NCBI RefSeq assembly: GCF_019130065.1
Contig: NZ_JAHSPG010000002.1
Location: 434,001 to 498,000, forward strand
Length of the DNA: 64,000 nucleotides
DNA from: Pinibacter aurantiacus
GTDB lineage: Bacteria; Bacteroidota; Bacteroidia; Chitinophagales; Chitinophagaceae
Direction: 5' to 3'
The notes under the pieces are model-generated. The model worked only from the letters and a program-made list of their open reading frames with translations. It ran no database searches and was not told the DNA's origin. Both the position numbers and the translations under genes were made by a program. This document shows positions 50,613-59,990 of this stretch, piece after piece. Position 1 is the stretch's first letter. Each line of letters starts with the position of its first letter.

Positions 50613-52301
50613 TTAACTCAGGTATTTTCCCACAATAGGCATTCTCCTTCCCACACCAAAAGCCTTGCTGCTCACGCGTATGATGGGACAAAACTGGTTG
50701 CGTTTATACTCGTTGGTGTTTACCAGTTTTAGAATTCTTTTTACCAATGCTTCATCAACGCCCATTGCAATGATTTCTTTTGGTCCCTGCCTGCGTTCTA
50801 TGTACTGATACAATACTTTATCCAGTACATCGTATTCAGGAAGGCTGTCAGTATCTTTTTGTCCGGGACGGAGTTCTGCAGACGGTGCTTTGGTGATAAT
50901 ATTGTCAGGAATAATTTCTTTATTGCGGTTGATGTATCGTGCCAGCGCATATACCTGTACTTTATAGGTGTCACCTAAAACGCTTAAACCTCCGGCCATA
51001 TCGCCATACAATGTTCCATAACCCGTAGAGAGTTCACTTTTATTGGAAGTGTTCAGCAAAATGTATCCAAACTTATTGGAGATAGACATTAATAAATTTC
51101 CTCGTGTGCGGCTCTGTGTATTTTCTTCAGCTACACTAAAAGGAAGGTCCTTGAAAATGGGTTTCAGTTCTGTAAGAAAAGCATCATAAATGTTTTTGAT
51201 GGGTACAATGTCGTACGGATTGCCCAGATTCTTGCTTAGCTGTTCTGCATCGCTTACAGAATGATCGCTTGAATATTGTGAAGGCATTAAAACCGCTCTC
51301 ACATTTTCCGCGCCCAACGCCTCACAGGCCAAAGCCAATACCACAGCGCTATCTATGCCGCCACTGCTGCCGAGAATGGCTTTTTTGAAACCCATTTTGC
51401 TGAAATAATCACGAATGCCCAATATCAAAGCATCGTGAATTTTATTGATCGCTTTTGTGTCGATCAAATGATCGATCGTTGCAGCAGCATCTTCTATTTT
51501 AACGGAAGGGTCAATTGCAGGGGCAACGCTGTTTTTGCCAAAATTTTCAGCTACCTCAACAACTATAAAATCTTCTTCGAAATATTTCAGCTCCTGCACA
51601 AGATTGCCTTTTGCATCATATACCACGCTGCCGCCATCAAACACAATCTCTGTTTGTGAGCCAACGCAATTGCAATACAGCATTGGCAAATTGTACTTCA
51701 GCACGTTTTCACGCACAATGTTTTTTCTGCTAACCTCCTGGTTGTAGTCGAATGGTGAAGCGGAAATATTGATCATCAGATCCGGTTGTTGAAGGATCAA
51801 TTTATCCATTGGTGAAACTCTGTATAGAGGGGCATCTGTAAGGTTCCAGATGTCTTCGCAAATAGTCAGCGCGATTTTTTGGCCTTTGAATGCAACAACG
51901 TGCCAGTCGTAAGCCGGCTCGAAATAACGATATTCATCAAACACGTCGTAGGTGGGCAATAGTGTTTTGTGAACCACTTGCTTGATTTCTCCCTCATATA
52001 AAAACCACGCGGCATTAAAAAGGTCCTTGCCCTCAGGAGTTTTGTTTCGCTGTGGCCCGCCTACAATTACGCCAATCGTGTCTGCATGCACTTTGATCTC
52101 GTCTACTGCTGCATAACATTTATTAATAAAATCGTCAAATTCGAGGAAGTCTCTCGGCGGATAGCCACAGATGGATAATTCAGAAAACACCACCAGGTCT
52201 GCGCCTTCTGACTTCGCCCTCTTAATGCCATCAATGATCTTGGCGGTATTGCTTTCAAAGTTGCCTATATGATAATTCAGTTGTGCTAAAGCTATTTTCA
52301 T
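50613..52301 (-). CDS. nadE: Glutamine-dependent NAD+ synthetase
   Basis: 562 residues, two domains. N-terminal nitrilase-type glutaminase with Glu in FSELSICGYPPRDFLEFD, Lys in HKTLLPTYDVFDEYRYFEP, and nucleophile Cys in ALTICEDIWN. C-terminal synthetase with P-loop LGSSGGIDSAVVLALACEAL, then PSQYSSDHSVSDAEQL and YGTLYGDMAGGLSVLGDTYKVQVYALARY. Last step of NAD synthesis: nicotinate adenine dinucleotide, glutamine and ATP to NAD. Confidence 0.96.
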   Translation of the reverse strand: MKIALAQLNYHIGNFESNTAKIIDGIKRAKSEGADLVVFSELSICGYPPRDFLEFDDFINKCYAAVDEIKVHADTIGVIVGGPQRNKTPEGKDLFNAAWFLYEGEIKQVVHKTLLPTYDVFDEYRYFEPAYDWHVVAFKGQKIALTICEDIWNLTDAPLYRVSPMDKLILQQPDLMINISASPFDYNQEVSRKNIVRENVLKYNLPMLYCNCVGSQTEIVFDGGSVVYDAKGNLVQELKYFEEDFIVVEVAENFGKNSVAPAIDPSVKIEDAAATIDHLIDTKAINKIHDALILGIRDYFSKMGFKKAILGSSGGIDSAVVLALACEALGAENVRAVLMPSQYSSDHSVSDAEQLSKNLGNPYDIVPIKNIYDAFLTELKPIFKDLPFSVAEENTQSRTRGNLLMSISNKFGYILLNTSNKSELSTGYGTLYGDMAGGLSVLGDTYKVQVYALARYINRNKEIIPDNIITKAPSAELRPGQKDTDSLPEYDVLDKVLYQYIERRQGPKEIIAMGVDEALVKRILKLVNTNEYKRNQFCPIIRVSSKAFGVGRRMPIVGKYLS

Positions 52302-52426
52302 CAGTTAATCTTTGTGTTTTTTGCGGCAGAAAATTAATCAAATCTTGTGCTTAATTTGCGCCAGCTTATTTCACAACGTTTTGTTGTAATAGCAAATTTC
52401 AGTAATAAAATGGCAAATCAGCCGTT

Positions 52427-52456
52427 TTTGTATGGTTATTAATCTGTGTAAATTTG
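52427..52456 (+). promoter_or_regulatory. Consensus promoter of the small ORF-gldB operon
   Basis: TTTG (52427-52430), spacer 18, TAAATTTG (52449-52456). The best -33/-7 match together with the asd leader promoter. The -7 box ends six bases before the small ORF ATG. Confidence 0.8.
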
Positions 52457-52462
52457 AAAGCA

Positions 52463-52606
52463 ATGAACAACGAAGAGGATATTATAGATAGTCTGTCGGA
52501 AGTTGATAAAAAAGAACTACTTGAGCTTGCAAATGAGCTTTCAGATAAGGATACATTGACACATGAGGAATTTATCGAGGTAACAAAAAAGTGGCGCTCC
52601 CAATAA
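52463..52606 (+). CDS. Small acidic protein encoded before gldB
   Basis: 47 residues, ATG at 52463 to TAA at 52606; gldB starts 6 bases later. Fourteen Asp/Glu against six Lys/Arg, with an amphipathic helix pattern (EVDKKELLELANELSDKD) and a C-terminal TKKWR. No signal or membrane segment, so cytoplasmic. It has the consensus promoter of the unit, a good reading frame and an ATG, and it is the first gene of the transcript, all of which suggest it is real. I do not recognise a family. A role linked to GldB is only inferred from position. Confidence 0.65.
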   Translation: MNNEEDIIDSLSEVDKKELLELANELSDKDTLTHEEFIEVTKKWRSQ

Positions 52607-52612
52607 TTTATA

Positions 52613-53620
52613 ATGAAAAAATTTTTTTATTCTCTACTCGCACTTGCAGCGATTTCCTGCAATAACTCCGGTCCCGACGTAAGCAAAGTGCCCGTCGATA
52701 TTCAAATTGATCGGTTTGAACAGCCATTTTTTAAGATCGACAGCAATAACGTAATGCCGGGTTTGAAGGACATTGAAAAACAGTTTCCTGGTTTCGCAAA
52801 TGATTTTACTGAAAACATTCTCGGAGCCGGACCGATAAACGACACAAACAAAACACTTCAAATTGCTGCCAAACATTTCATCAGCAGTTATACCAGTGTA
52901 AATGATTTTCTGCAAAAACAATTCAGCGACGTTTCCTGGTTGAAGCCTGAGCTGAAAGATGCGTTTCAGCATGTCGAGTATTATTTCCCCAAATACAAAA
53001 CACCGAGAATTATAACATTTGTTGGGCCATTCGATGCGCCCGGCGTAGCACTTACGCCAAGCGGGTTGGCGATTGGTTTGCAAGCTTATGCGGGGAAAGA
53101 CTATCCCTTTTACTTAAGCGATCAGGGCCAGGAGATTTTCCCAGCTTATATCTCCCGTCGTTTTGAGAAAAAATACATCACAGTGAATTGTATGAAAGGC
53201 GTTGTGGAAGATCTGTTTCCAGATCAAAGTGGCAGAATGTCATTGATTGAGCAAATGGTGGAGAAAGGAAAAAGATGGTACCTGCTCGACAAGTTTGTGC
53301 CGAAAGCAGATGACAGTTTAAAAACAGGGTACACCAAAAGACAGCTGGATTGGGCCAAAACCAATGAAGGCAATGTGTGGAACTACATGCTCCAGCAAAC
53401 AGATATTTTTACAACTGATCCTTCTTTCATAGAACTATATGTTGGCGAAGGCCCTTCTACGCAAGGCTTTCCGGAAGACAGTCCAGGCAACATCGGCCAG
53501 TGGATCGGCTGGCAAATAGTAAAAGCATATGCAGACAAAAACTCTTCACTTACTCCTCAACAGGTAATGCAAACAAGTGCGAAAGCGATTTTTGAAGGAT
53601 CGAAGTATAAACCGAAGTAA
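52613..53620 (+). CDS. gldB: Gliding motility lipoprotein GldB
   Basis: 335 residues. Signal with lipobox Cys16 (LALAAISC). GldB pattern: VPVDIQIDRFEQPFFKIDS, NVMPGLKDIEKQFPGFANDFTENILG, KTPRIITFVGPFDAPGVALTPSGLAIGLQAYAG, YPFYLSDQGQEIFPAYISRRF, and C-terminal NIGQWIGWQIVKAYADKN with IFEGSKYKPK. Needed for gliding in F. johnsoniae; the family has a zincin-like (DUF2268) fold. gldC, its common follower, is not present; 294 bases of repeats follow. Confidence 0.93.
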   Translation: MKKFFYSLLALAAISCNNSGPDVSKVPVDIQIDRFEQPFFKIDSNNVMPGLKDIEKQFPGFANDFTENILGAGPINDTNKTLQIAAKHFISSYTSVNDFLQKQFSDVSWLKPELKDAFQHVEYYFPKYKTPRIITFVGPFDAPGVALTPSGLAIGLQAYAGKDYPFYLSDQGQEIFPAYISRRFEKKYITVNCMKGVVEDLFPDQSGRMSLIEQMVEKGKRWYLLDKFVPKADDSLKTGYTKRQLDWAKTNEGNVWNYMLQQTDIFTTDPSFIELYVGEGPSTQGFPEDSPGNIGQWIGWQIVKAYADKNSSLTPQQVMQTSAKAIFEGSKYKPK

Positions 53621-53914
53621 GCAATTAAGAATTAAGAATTAGGAATTAAGAATTCTTTCTGTGTTGCAGGGCAAAAGAAGTTAAACTCACAAGTGGCGTA
53701 AGTAATAAGTTTAATTTGGCATAAACTAGTGCGTTAGGCGTAAAGCGTTATGCATTGCGGCAAGGAATGATTACAACTTATCTTGCGCTTACGCATAGTT
53801 CATCGCCTTTCGTACACCGTACTTCGTACATCGTACATTGCCGTTCGTACATAACTCATAGCTAATCACTCAAAACTCATCACTTTCTCCGTATCTTGAC
53901 GGCTCTTAAAAACG
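53621..53914. repeat. 294-base gap of tandem and inverted low-complexity repeats
   Basis: AATTAAG repeated five times at about 53622-53655; a GCGTTAGGCGTAAAGCGTTATGC block near 53732; then CGTACACCGTACTTCGTACATCGTACA from 53816. The GCGTTA... block resembles DNA at 15424-15452 and 48335-48362 (TAACGCTTAACGCC). No gene found. The OPT gene has TATCTTGA near 53891, a poor -7 match. Confidence 0.6.
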
Positions 53915-55942
53915 ATGAGAATGAGCGATAAGAAAGCCTTTCAGCCTTTTATACCGTCAGAAGCCAATATTAAAGAGTTTACGATAAAGTCCGTACTCCT
54001 TGGGTCCTTTTTCGGGATTTTGTTTGGAGCGGCGAACGTTTACCTTGCTTTGAAAGCGGGGCTTACTGTATCTGCATCAATTCCCATAGCAGTGCTTGCC
54101 ATAACACTTGGCAGAATGCTTTTCAAAACAACCATTCTTGAAAATAATATTATACAAACAACAGGAAGTGCAGGCGAAAGCATTGCCTCAGGCGTTGCCT
54201 TTACTTTGCCTGGTTTTCTTTTTTTAAGTGATCCTTCCAGCAGCGAATTTTTCAACTATATCACCATTACTACCCTTGCGATTTTTGGAGGAATGCTTGG
54301 CACGCTTATGATGATTCCTTTGCGACGCTCGCTTATTGTTAAGGAACACGGTACACTTCCTTACCCTGAGGGCGCTGCGTGTGCAGCAGTTTTGGAAGCA
54401 GGGGAAAAAGGCGGCGATGTTGCAAAAACAGCTTTCTGGGGATTAGGCGTTGCTGCGGTATATGCGTTCCTGCAGAAAGTATTGCATGTAATTGCCGATG
54501 TACCCACCTTCGTCACAAGTTTAAAAAATAAATATTTTCCTGCTGCGAGACTTGACGGCGAAATTACTCCCGAGTATCTGGGTGTTGGTTATATTATTGG
54601 ACCCCGCATTGGTGGGGTGTTGGTGGCAGGAAGTGTGCTCAGTACGTTCGTTTTGATCCCTTTATTGGCGACGCTTGTACCGGGGCATTTGATCTTCGGG
54701 CAGTTGACTAACCTCGGTATTAACCCTGATGGTTTCGGCTGGGATGCACAGACTCAAACTTTCTCTGATACAACTGAAGCCATCTACCGGGCCTATGTTC
54801 GTCAGATTGGCGCAGGTGCAGTTGCTGCGGGTGGTTTTATCACGTTGATAAAAACCGTTCCGACGATCGTATCTTCTTTTAGAGAAAGCATTGGAGGGGT
54901 TAAGGAAAAAGGAGAAAAAAGTGTAGCAAGAACCGACAGGGATCTGAACATAAAAGTTGTATTATTCGGAAGTCTTGCATTGGTACTATTAATGTCTTTG
55001 CTAACCATTATTCCGGGAAACAACTTTGGTAACAGGCTGCTGATTGCCTTGCTGGTTATTGTCTTTGGTGCATTCTTTGTAACGGTGGCTTCCCGCATTG
55101 TGGGATTGATCGGTTCCTCAAACAGCCCCATTTCCGGAATGACGATCGCCACATTAATGGCCACATGTCTTGTGTTTATTGGGATTGGTTTTACGGGAAA
55201 GGTTTATGAACCAATGGCACTCGTTGTAGGGGGTATTATTTGTATTGCTGCGGCAAATGCCGGTGCAACTTCACAGGATTTAAAGACAGGCTTTCTTCTC
55301 GGTGCCACGCCACGAAACCAGCAGATTGCACTATTTATCGGCGCTATCGTTTCATCAATCGTCATAGGCTGGACAGTTAAAGTTTTGGATACGCCAACAG
55401 CCGAAATGGCGGCACACGGCATTAAGCATGCTATTGGTGGTAAAAGTTTTCCAGGTCCCCAGGCTACGCTTATGGCGGTATTGGATAAAGGCATTTTATC
55501 AGGTAATCTGCCATGGCAATTTATATTCGTAGGGGCATTTATTGCAGTGGTGATGGAGTTGTGTGGCATTAACTCTCTGAGTTTTGCAGTGGGTGCTTAT
55601 TTGCCTTTATCGACCACTCTGCCGATATTTATAGGCAGCTCTGTTCGCGGCATCGTTGACATTCGTCTCAAAAAGAAAGGTGTAGAAGAAGATGGAAAAG
55701 AGGACCTGAGAAAAGGAAATTTATTTGCTACCGGCCTCGTTGCCGGCGGTGCTTTGGCTGGAGTGATTGTGGCTATTTTGAATGTGTTTTTTGAAAGCGG
55801 TATGAAAAAGATCAGCCTGGGTGATGCTGTTTCGCAGGCACTGGGCAATACAGGATATTCATTGTTGGCAGTCGCTTTTTTCGCCGCAATGGCGCTGATG
55901 CTGTTTATGGTGGGCAATAAGAAAGAAGATACGAAAGTGTAG
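53915..55942 (+). CDS. OPT-family oligopeptide transporter
   Basis: 675 residues, about 15 membrane helices. OPT signatures: [106 protein letters not shown] and [20 protein letters not shown]. This is the EspB/YtcJ-like bacterial PT clade, proton-coupled import of small peptides or metal-siderophore-like compounds. Two ATGs compete (53915, 53921). Single gene. Confidence 0.92.
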   Translation: MRMSDKKAFQPFIPSEANIKEFTIKSVLLGSFFGILFGAANVYLALKAGLTVSASIPIAVLAITLGRMLFKTTILENNIIQTTGSAGESIASGVAFTLPGFLFLSDPSSSEFFNYITITTLAIFGGMLGTLMMIPLRRSLIVKEHGTLPYPEGAACAAVLEAGEKGGDVAKTAFWGLGVAAVYAFLQKVLHVIADVPTFVTSLKNKYFPAARLDGEITPEYLGVGYIIGPRIGGVLVAGSVLSTFVLIPLLATLVPGHLIFGQLTNLGINPDGFGWDAQTQTFSDTTEAIYRAYVRQIGAGAVAAGGFITLIKTVPTIVSSFRESIGGVKEKGEKSVARTDRDLNIKVVLFGSLALVLLMSLLTIIPGNNFGNRLLIALLVIVFGAFFVTVASRIVGLIGSSNSPISGMTIATLMATCLVFIGIGFTGKVYEPMALVVGGIICIAAANAGATSQDLKTGFLLGATPRNQQIALFIGAIVSSIVIGWTVKVLDTPTAEMAAHGIKHAIGGKSFPGPQATLMAVLDKGILSGNLPWQFIFVGAFIAVVMELCGINSLSFAVGAYLPLSTTLPIFIGSSVRGIVDIRLKKKGVEEDGKEDLRKGNLFATGLVAGGALAGVIVAILNVFFESGMKKISLGDAVSQALGNTGYSLLAVAFFAAMALMLFMVGNKKEDTKV

Positions 55943-56375
55943 GGATGTACGAAATGTGAAAGTCGTTGTGAAGTAGCACCAAAAATTACCACTAAGGATA
56001 CACTAAGTTTCACTAAGAAGGTAGATTTCGTACACTGTACCCTTAGTGGAGCTCAGGGTCCTAAGTGCCTTAGTGGTAAATTAAAATAATTGATTATCAG
56101 CATGTTGTCTATGCACTTCGCAGATTTTTTCACATTTCTTGCAGGATAAGAATTTCCACTATACATTTGGGTTAGGTAACACCTCAAAAATCCATCCTGC
56201 TGCAATAACCTTTTGCACCAATACCCGCCTTTATTCTTAGTCATTTTTTCCGCTTTGCCGGATAATTATACTTTCAATTCTTTATTCCTATTTAAAATCA
56301 GGTACTGATCCAAACTAAGTTTTCCTTAAGAAATACCATTAAACAAATCGTATTAAACTCAAGAATCTACCCAAA
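55943..56375. repeat. 433-base gap with a CCACTAAGG inverted repeat
   Basis: TTACCACTAAGG (55986-55997) faces CCTTAGTGGTAA (56068-56079); between and around are CACTAAG and CTAAGTG copies. Beyond 56090 the DNA is AT-rich, with a possible promoter for the cargo gene but no clear TAnnTTTG. No gene is visible. Confidence 0.65.
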
Positions 56376-57080
56376 ATGAAAACTTGTATTTTTCTCCTCA
56401 GTATGCTGGTTGCTGGTTTTTCTTATGACCAGGCGCTTTCTGCTCAAGGCAGCAATGACCATATTGCATTCAGCAAAAACACTACAGTAAATTCTCCTGC
56501 AGATTCTGCAAGCCTGCAGCTGAACGATTTTCTGGCGCTATATAAAAAGAACAGTGTGATCCTTAACTGGACCGCCGCAAAAGAAGAATCGGACGATCAT
56601 TTTGAAATTGAGCGCAGCACAGATGGTGTGCATTTTCAAAAAACAGGCGATGTGCCAAGTGCAGGGGCCTCGGATATCAATGTGTTGTATGCTTATTCAG
56701 ACAACGTTAGAGCCATCAATACACTAAAGAATGACATCTACTATCGCATTAAGCAAGTAAATAAAGACGGCAAATCTGTTTACTCAAAACTGTTGCTGGT
56801 ACGTGTTTTCGGCACCAAAGCGCTGAAAGTAATGAGCATTACGCCAAACCCGGTTTTGAATAATATCAAAGTAAATGTGGAGCTGAACGACGATGCGATG
56901 GTAAATATGAAAGTGATCAAAACCGACGGCTCCGAAGTGATTCGCAAATCAGTTAAAGGAACAACTGGTCAAAATACATTTGAGATAGCAGGCACAAAAG
57001 ATCTGCCTAAAGGAAACTACTTCCTGGAAGTGATCGTGAATAGCTATGAGAGAATGACTTTGCAGCTAATTAAAGAGTAA
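56376..57080 (+). CDS. Secreted protein with type A (Por) C-terminal sorting domain
   Basis: 234 residues. Signal peptide MKTCIFLLSMLVAGFSYDQALSAQ. Middle is an FN3-like domain (SVILNWTAAKEESDDHFEIERSTDGVHFQKTGDVP, YYRIKQVNKDGKSVYSKLLLVRV). The last 80 residues are the T9SS type A domain: MSITPNPVLNNIKVNVELNDDA, VIRKSVKGTTGQNTFEIAGTKDLPKGNYFLEVIV and a Lys-Glu end. The domain directs transport by the type IX system. Cargo function unknown; the protein has no enzymatic domain. Confidence 0.85.
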   Translation: MKTCIFLLSMLVAGFSYDQALSAQGSNDHIAFSKNTTVNSPADSASLQLNDFLALYKKNSVILNWTAAKEESDDHFEIERSTDGVHFQKTGDVPSAGASDINVLYAYSDNVRAINTLKNDIYYRIKQVNKDGKSVYSKLLLVRVFGTKALKVMSITPNPVLNNIKVNVELNDDAMVNMKVIKTDGSEVIRKSVKGTTGQNTFEIAGTKDLPKGNYFLEVIVNSYERMTLQLIKE

Positions 57081-57094
57081 GTAAAGAAGTCAAA

Positions 57095-57160
57095 AAAAAG
57101 TCAAAAGTCAAAAATAGACGTCGCCGATTTGGCTGGTCGCTTTTTGACTTTTGACTTTTT
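57095..57160. repeat. Inverted repeat of AAGTCAAAAGTCAAAAA
   Basis: Arms 57095-57114 and 57141-57160 are exact over 20 bases. Between the convergent cargo and obg genes; the T-rich arm can act as a terminator for the plus strand. A GTCGCC...GGTCGC pair lies in the loop. Confidence 0.75.
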
Positions 57161-57169
57161 ATTTTTGAT

Positions 57170-58174
57170 TTATGATTGTTGATTTTCATTCAAACTCGCC
57201 CACAACATATCCTTCAGCTGGCTTAGCCCCTGTTGTGTAACGGATGAAATAAATACATGCGGAACATTTGCCGGAAGGTCTTTTGCAATCGCTTCTTTTA
57301 ACTCATCATCCAGCATATCGCTTTTGCTGACAGCAATAACAAAATCTTTCTGCAGCATTTCCGGGTTGTATTCTTCCAATTCTTTATGCAGAATATCAAA
57401 CTCTTTTTTATGGTCTGCACTGTCAGCAGGAATCAGGAACAGCAAAATCGAGTTGCGCTCAATATGGCGTAAAAAGCGGTGTCCCAGGCCTTTACCTTCT
57501 GCGGCACCTTCAATGATCCCTGGCAAATCGGCAATACAAAAAGATTTTCCATCGCGATATTCTACCATTCCCAACTGTGGAGTCAACGTAGTAAAAGCGT
57601 AATCGGCGATTTTGGGTTTTGCAGCAGTCATAACACTCAGCAATGTAGATTTACCAGCATTTGGAAAACCTACCAAACCTACGTCTGCCAATACTTTCAG
57701 CTCAAGGTATTTATATCCTTCAGTTCCTGGCTCACCGGGCTGTGCGTGTTCCGGAGCCTGGTTGGTTGGTGTTGCGAAATTTGAATTACCCAAACCTCCG
57801 CGGCCGCCGTACATCCAAATCACTTCCTGGCCATCTTCCAGGATTTCTACTTCCTGCAAACCGCTTTCTTCATCTTTTGCGATAGTTCCCAGCGGCACAT
57901 CTATATAAACATCTTTACCACTGCGGCCAGTACAATTAGTACCGCTGCCAGCCTCGCCATTCTCCGCCAGTACGTTTTTGTAATAGCGCAAGTGAAGCAA
58001 GGTCCAAAGGTTCTTGTTTCCCCGTAAAATAATATGACCGCCACGCCCGCCGTCGCCTCCGTCAGGACCGGCCATAGCGTTGAATTTTGTACGCAAAAAA
58101 TGCTTGCTGCCCGCACCTCCGTGCCCGCTTCGGCAGAAAATGCGGATATAATCTATAAAGTTTGTCTTTTCCAT
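57170..58174 (-). CDS. obg: GTPase Obg
   Basis: 334 residues. N-terminal Obg glycine-rich fold ([37 protein letters not shown], then [21 protein letters not shown]), G domain with [17 protein letters not shown] (G1), [27 protein letters not shown] (G3) and VSKSDMLD (G4). Essential 50S-assembly GTPase. A -7 box ends 8 bases before the ATG. Confidence 0.96.
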   Translation of the reverse strand: MEKTNFIDYIRIFCRSGHGGAGSKHFLRTKFNAMAGPDGGDGGRGGHIILRGNKNLWTLLHLRYYKNVLAENGEAGSGTNCTGRSGKDVYIDVPLGTIAKDEESGLQEVEILEDGQEVIWMYGGRGGLGNSNFATPTNQAPEHAQPGEPGTEGYKYLELKVLADVGLVGFPNAGKSTLLSVMTAAKPKIADYAFTTLTPQLGMVEYRDGKSFCIADLPGIIEGAAEGKGLGHRFLRHIERNSILLFLIPADSADHKKEFDILHKELEEYNPEMLQKDFVIAVSKSDMLDDELKEAIAKDLPANVPHVFISSVTQQGLSQLKDMLWASLNENQQS

Positions 58175-58182
58175 TCGAGTGG

Positions 58183-58190
58183 CAAAGATA
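58183..58190 (-). promoter_or_regulatory. -7 element of obg
   Basis: Minus strand TATCTTTG, eight bases before the ATG at 58174. No -33 box at the proper spacing. Confidence 0.5.
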
Positions 58191-58203
58191 GTTTAAAGTA
58201 GTG

Positions 58204-58276
58204 GAGAGTTGAGAATGGAGAGTTGAGAGTTAATTCTCCCGGATTGCCAACTCTCAACTCTCCATTCTCAACTCTC
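58204..58276. repeat. Perfect 28-bp inverted repeat of GAGAGTTGAGAATG units
   Basis: Arms 58204-58231 and 58249-58276 match exactly over 28 bases; the loop is 17 bases. Same repeat unit as 37949-38089. It lies 30 bases upstream of the obg ATG and 10 bases after the tetR stop, so in the obg upstream region. Confidence 0.9.
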
Positions 58277-58285
58277 AATTTTCAA

Positions 58286-58876
58286 TTACTTGCCCAGTCC
58301 TTTGAGCAATATCAACAAAATATTTTCCTCAAGGTCTTTGGCTGAAATTTTTTGAACGCTGCGGTGCCAGGATTCAATTCCACTGACAGCATGCAGCATG
58401 ATAAGCACGGCGGTTGGAGCATCAATATCCTTTACTTCGCCTCGTCTGATCCCTTCTTCTACAATGGCGGTGATGCGTTTGCGGTAAGCTCTTCTTTCGT
58501 TATGATAGTTGGTAAGATGCGGTTCAGATAAGTGTTTCCAGTCTCTGTCAACCACCTGCACCACTTCATAATTATTGATCATTTGATCAATGTGAAAGCG
58601 TAGGATTTTTTCTATTTTCTGAATAAAAGGGGAGTCTTCTCTTTCAATGGCATCAATGTTTTCGGTGTAATGTTGGGCCGCCTTGAAACATATTTCCTGT
58701 AGCAGTTCTTCTTTGGAGCGAATGTGATTATACAGGCTGGCAGCTTCTACACCCACACGCTCCGCAAGATCGCGCATGCTGCTGGCACTAAAGCCCTTCT
58801 CAAAGAAAAGTTTAGATGCCTTTTCAACAATGGTTTCCTTCTTGGTCGCGTTCTTAGAGCTTTTGATTTTTGCCAT
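58286..58876 (-). CDS. TetR-family transcriptional regulator
   Basis: 196 residues. TetR HTH at residues 14-60: KETIVEKASKLFFEKGFSASSMRDLAERVGVEAASLYNHIRSKEELL. A C-terminal ligand-binding helix bundle of TetR_C type. Ligand and targets unknown. Transcribed ahead of obg and divergent from the PfkB gene; the shared gap has an inverted repeat. Confidence 0.92.
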   Translation of the reverse strand: MAKIKSSKNATKKETIVEKASKLFFEKGFSASSMRDLAERVGVEAASLYNHIRSKEELLQEICFKAAQHYTENIDAIEREDSPFIQKIEKILRFHIDQMINNYEVVQVVDRDWKHLSEPHLTNYHNERRAYRKRITAIVEEGIRRGEVKDIDAPTAVLIMLHAVSGIESWHRSVQKISAKDLEENILLILLKGLGK

Positions 58877-58918
58877 AAAACCGTAAAGTTAATAAAACTA
58901 ACGGTTGTTAGGACTTGA

Positions 58919-59033
58919 AATTTGAAAATGTGGTAATTTGAAAATTTGAAAATGGAATTAAGCAATCGTTATGAATGCAGCATTTACAGCGTTCCTAATT
59001 TTCAAATTTTCAAATTATCCTAATTTTCAAATT
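58919..59033. repeat. Inverted repeat of TTTGAAAATTTGAAAAT units between tetR and the PfkB gene
   Basis: Left arm 58919-58953 and right arm 58998-59033, imperfect complements in AATTTGAAAAT units. It lies between two 5' ends. The last base overlaps the PfkB -7 box. Confidence 0.75.
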
Positions 59034-59040
59034 ATATTTG
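59033..59040 (+). promoter_or_regulatory. -7 element (TATATTTG) of the PfkB gene
   Basis: TAnnTTTG box 19 bases before the ATG, immediately after the repeat arm. No -33 TTTG. Confidence 0.5.
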
Positions 59041-59059
59041 CGCAACTTAAAAATTAAAT

Positions 59060-59983
59060 ATGTCTTTAATAGCTGTAGGAACAATGGCCTTTGATGCCAT
59101 TGAAACCCCTTTTGGAAAAACAGACCGTATCATTGGAGGCTCGGCAACTTATGTGGCTTATGCAGCCAGCAATTTTGTGCAACCCATTCAGCAAGTGTCA
59201 ATCGTAGGATATGATTTTCCTGAAGAAGAAATGAACGATTTGAAAAAACGTGGAGTAGAGCTGGAGGGAGTAGAAGTTGTTAAAGACAAAAAATCATTTT
59301 TCTGGAGTGGCCGCTATCACCTGGATATGAACAGCCGCGATACATTGGTTACAGACCTGAATGTATTGGCAGACTTCAATCCGGTTATTCCAGAAAGCTA
59401 TCAGGGTGCAGAATTCCTGATGCTTGGTAACCTGGCTCCTGCAATTCAGAAAAGTGTTATTCAGCAAATGAAAACTCGTCCAAAGCTTGTCGTTATGGAC
59501 ACGATGAACTTCTGGATGGAAATAGCAATGCCTGAGCTTGAAGAAACATTGAAACTGGTTGATGTGCTTATGGTAAACGATAGCGAAGCGAGACAATTAA
59601 GTGGTCAGTTTTCGTTGGTGAAAGCTGCAAAACAAATCATGAAAATGGGACCTAAGTACCTGATCATTAAGAAAGGTGAACACGGTGCTTTATTGTTCCA
59701 TGAAAATGAGGTGTTCTTTGCACCAGCATTGCCGCTTGAAGATGTATTCGATCCAACAGGAGCTGGCGATACATTTGCCGGAGGCTTTATGGGGCACATC
59801 GCCAAAACAAAAGACATTTCTTTTGAGAACATGAAAACAGCGATCATCATTGGTTCTGCGCTGGCTTCTTTCTGCGTAGAAAAATTTGGTCCTACACGTT
59901 TAAAAGAAATCACTAAAGAACAGATCGACGCTCGCATTCAGCAGTTTGTTGACCTGGTGAACTTTGATATTAAGTTGGTGTAA
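59060..59983 (+). CDS. PfkB-family carbohydrate or nucleoside kinase
   Basis: 307 residues. Ribokinase fold: N-terminal GTMAFDAIETPFGKTDRIIGGSATYVAYAASNF (substrate region), DPTGAGDTFAGGFMGHI with the catalytic Asp and anion-hole GAGD (about 230-246), and DTMNFWMEIA. Substrate unknown; the Bacteroidota PfkB proteins of this type are annotated broadly as sugar or adenosine kinase. A strong terminator follows. Confidence 0.88.
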   Translation: MSLIAVGTMAFDAIETPFGKTDRIIGGSATYVAYAASNFVQPIQQVSIVGYDFPEEEMNDLKKRGVELEGVEVVKDKKSFFWSGRYHLDMNSRDTLVTDLNVLADFNPVIPESYQGAEFLMLGNLAPAIQKSVIQQMKTRPKLVVMDTMNFWMEIAMPELEETLKLVDVLMVNDSEARQLSGQFSLVKAAKQIMKMGPKYLIIKKGEHGALLFHENEVFFAPALPLEDVFDPTGAGDTFAGGFMGHIAKTKDISFENMKTAIIIGSALASFCVEKFGPTRLKEITKEQIDARIQQFVDLVNFDIKLV

Positions 59984-59990
59984 GGCGCTA

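Noticed and set aside
53621-53914. Tandem AATTAAG and CGTAC repeats as a CRISPR array
   Set aside because: Repeats are 5-8 bases with no unique spacers of equal length and no cas genes.
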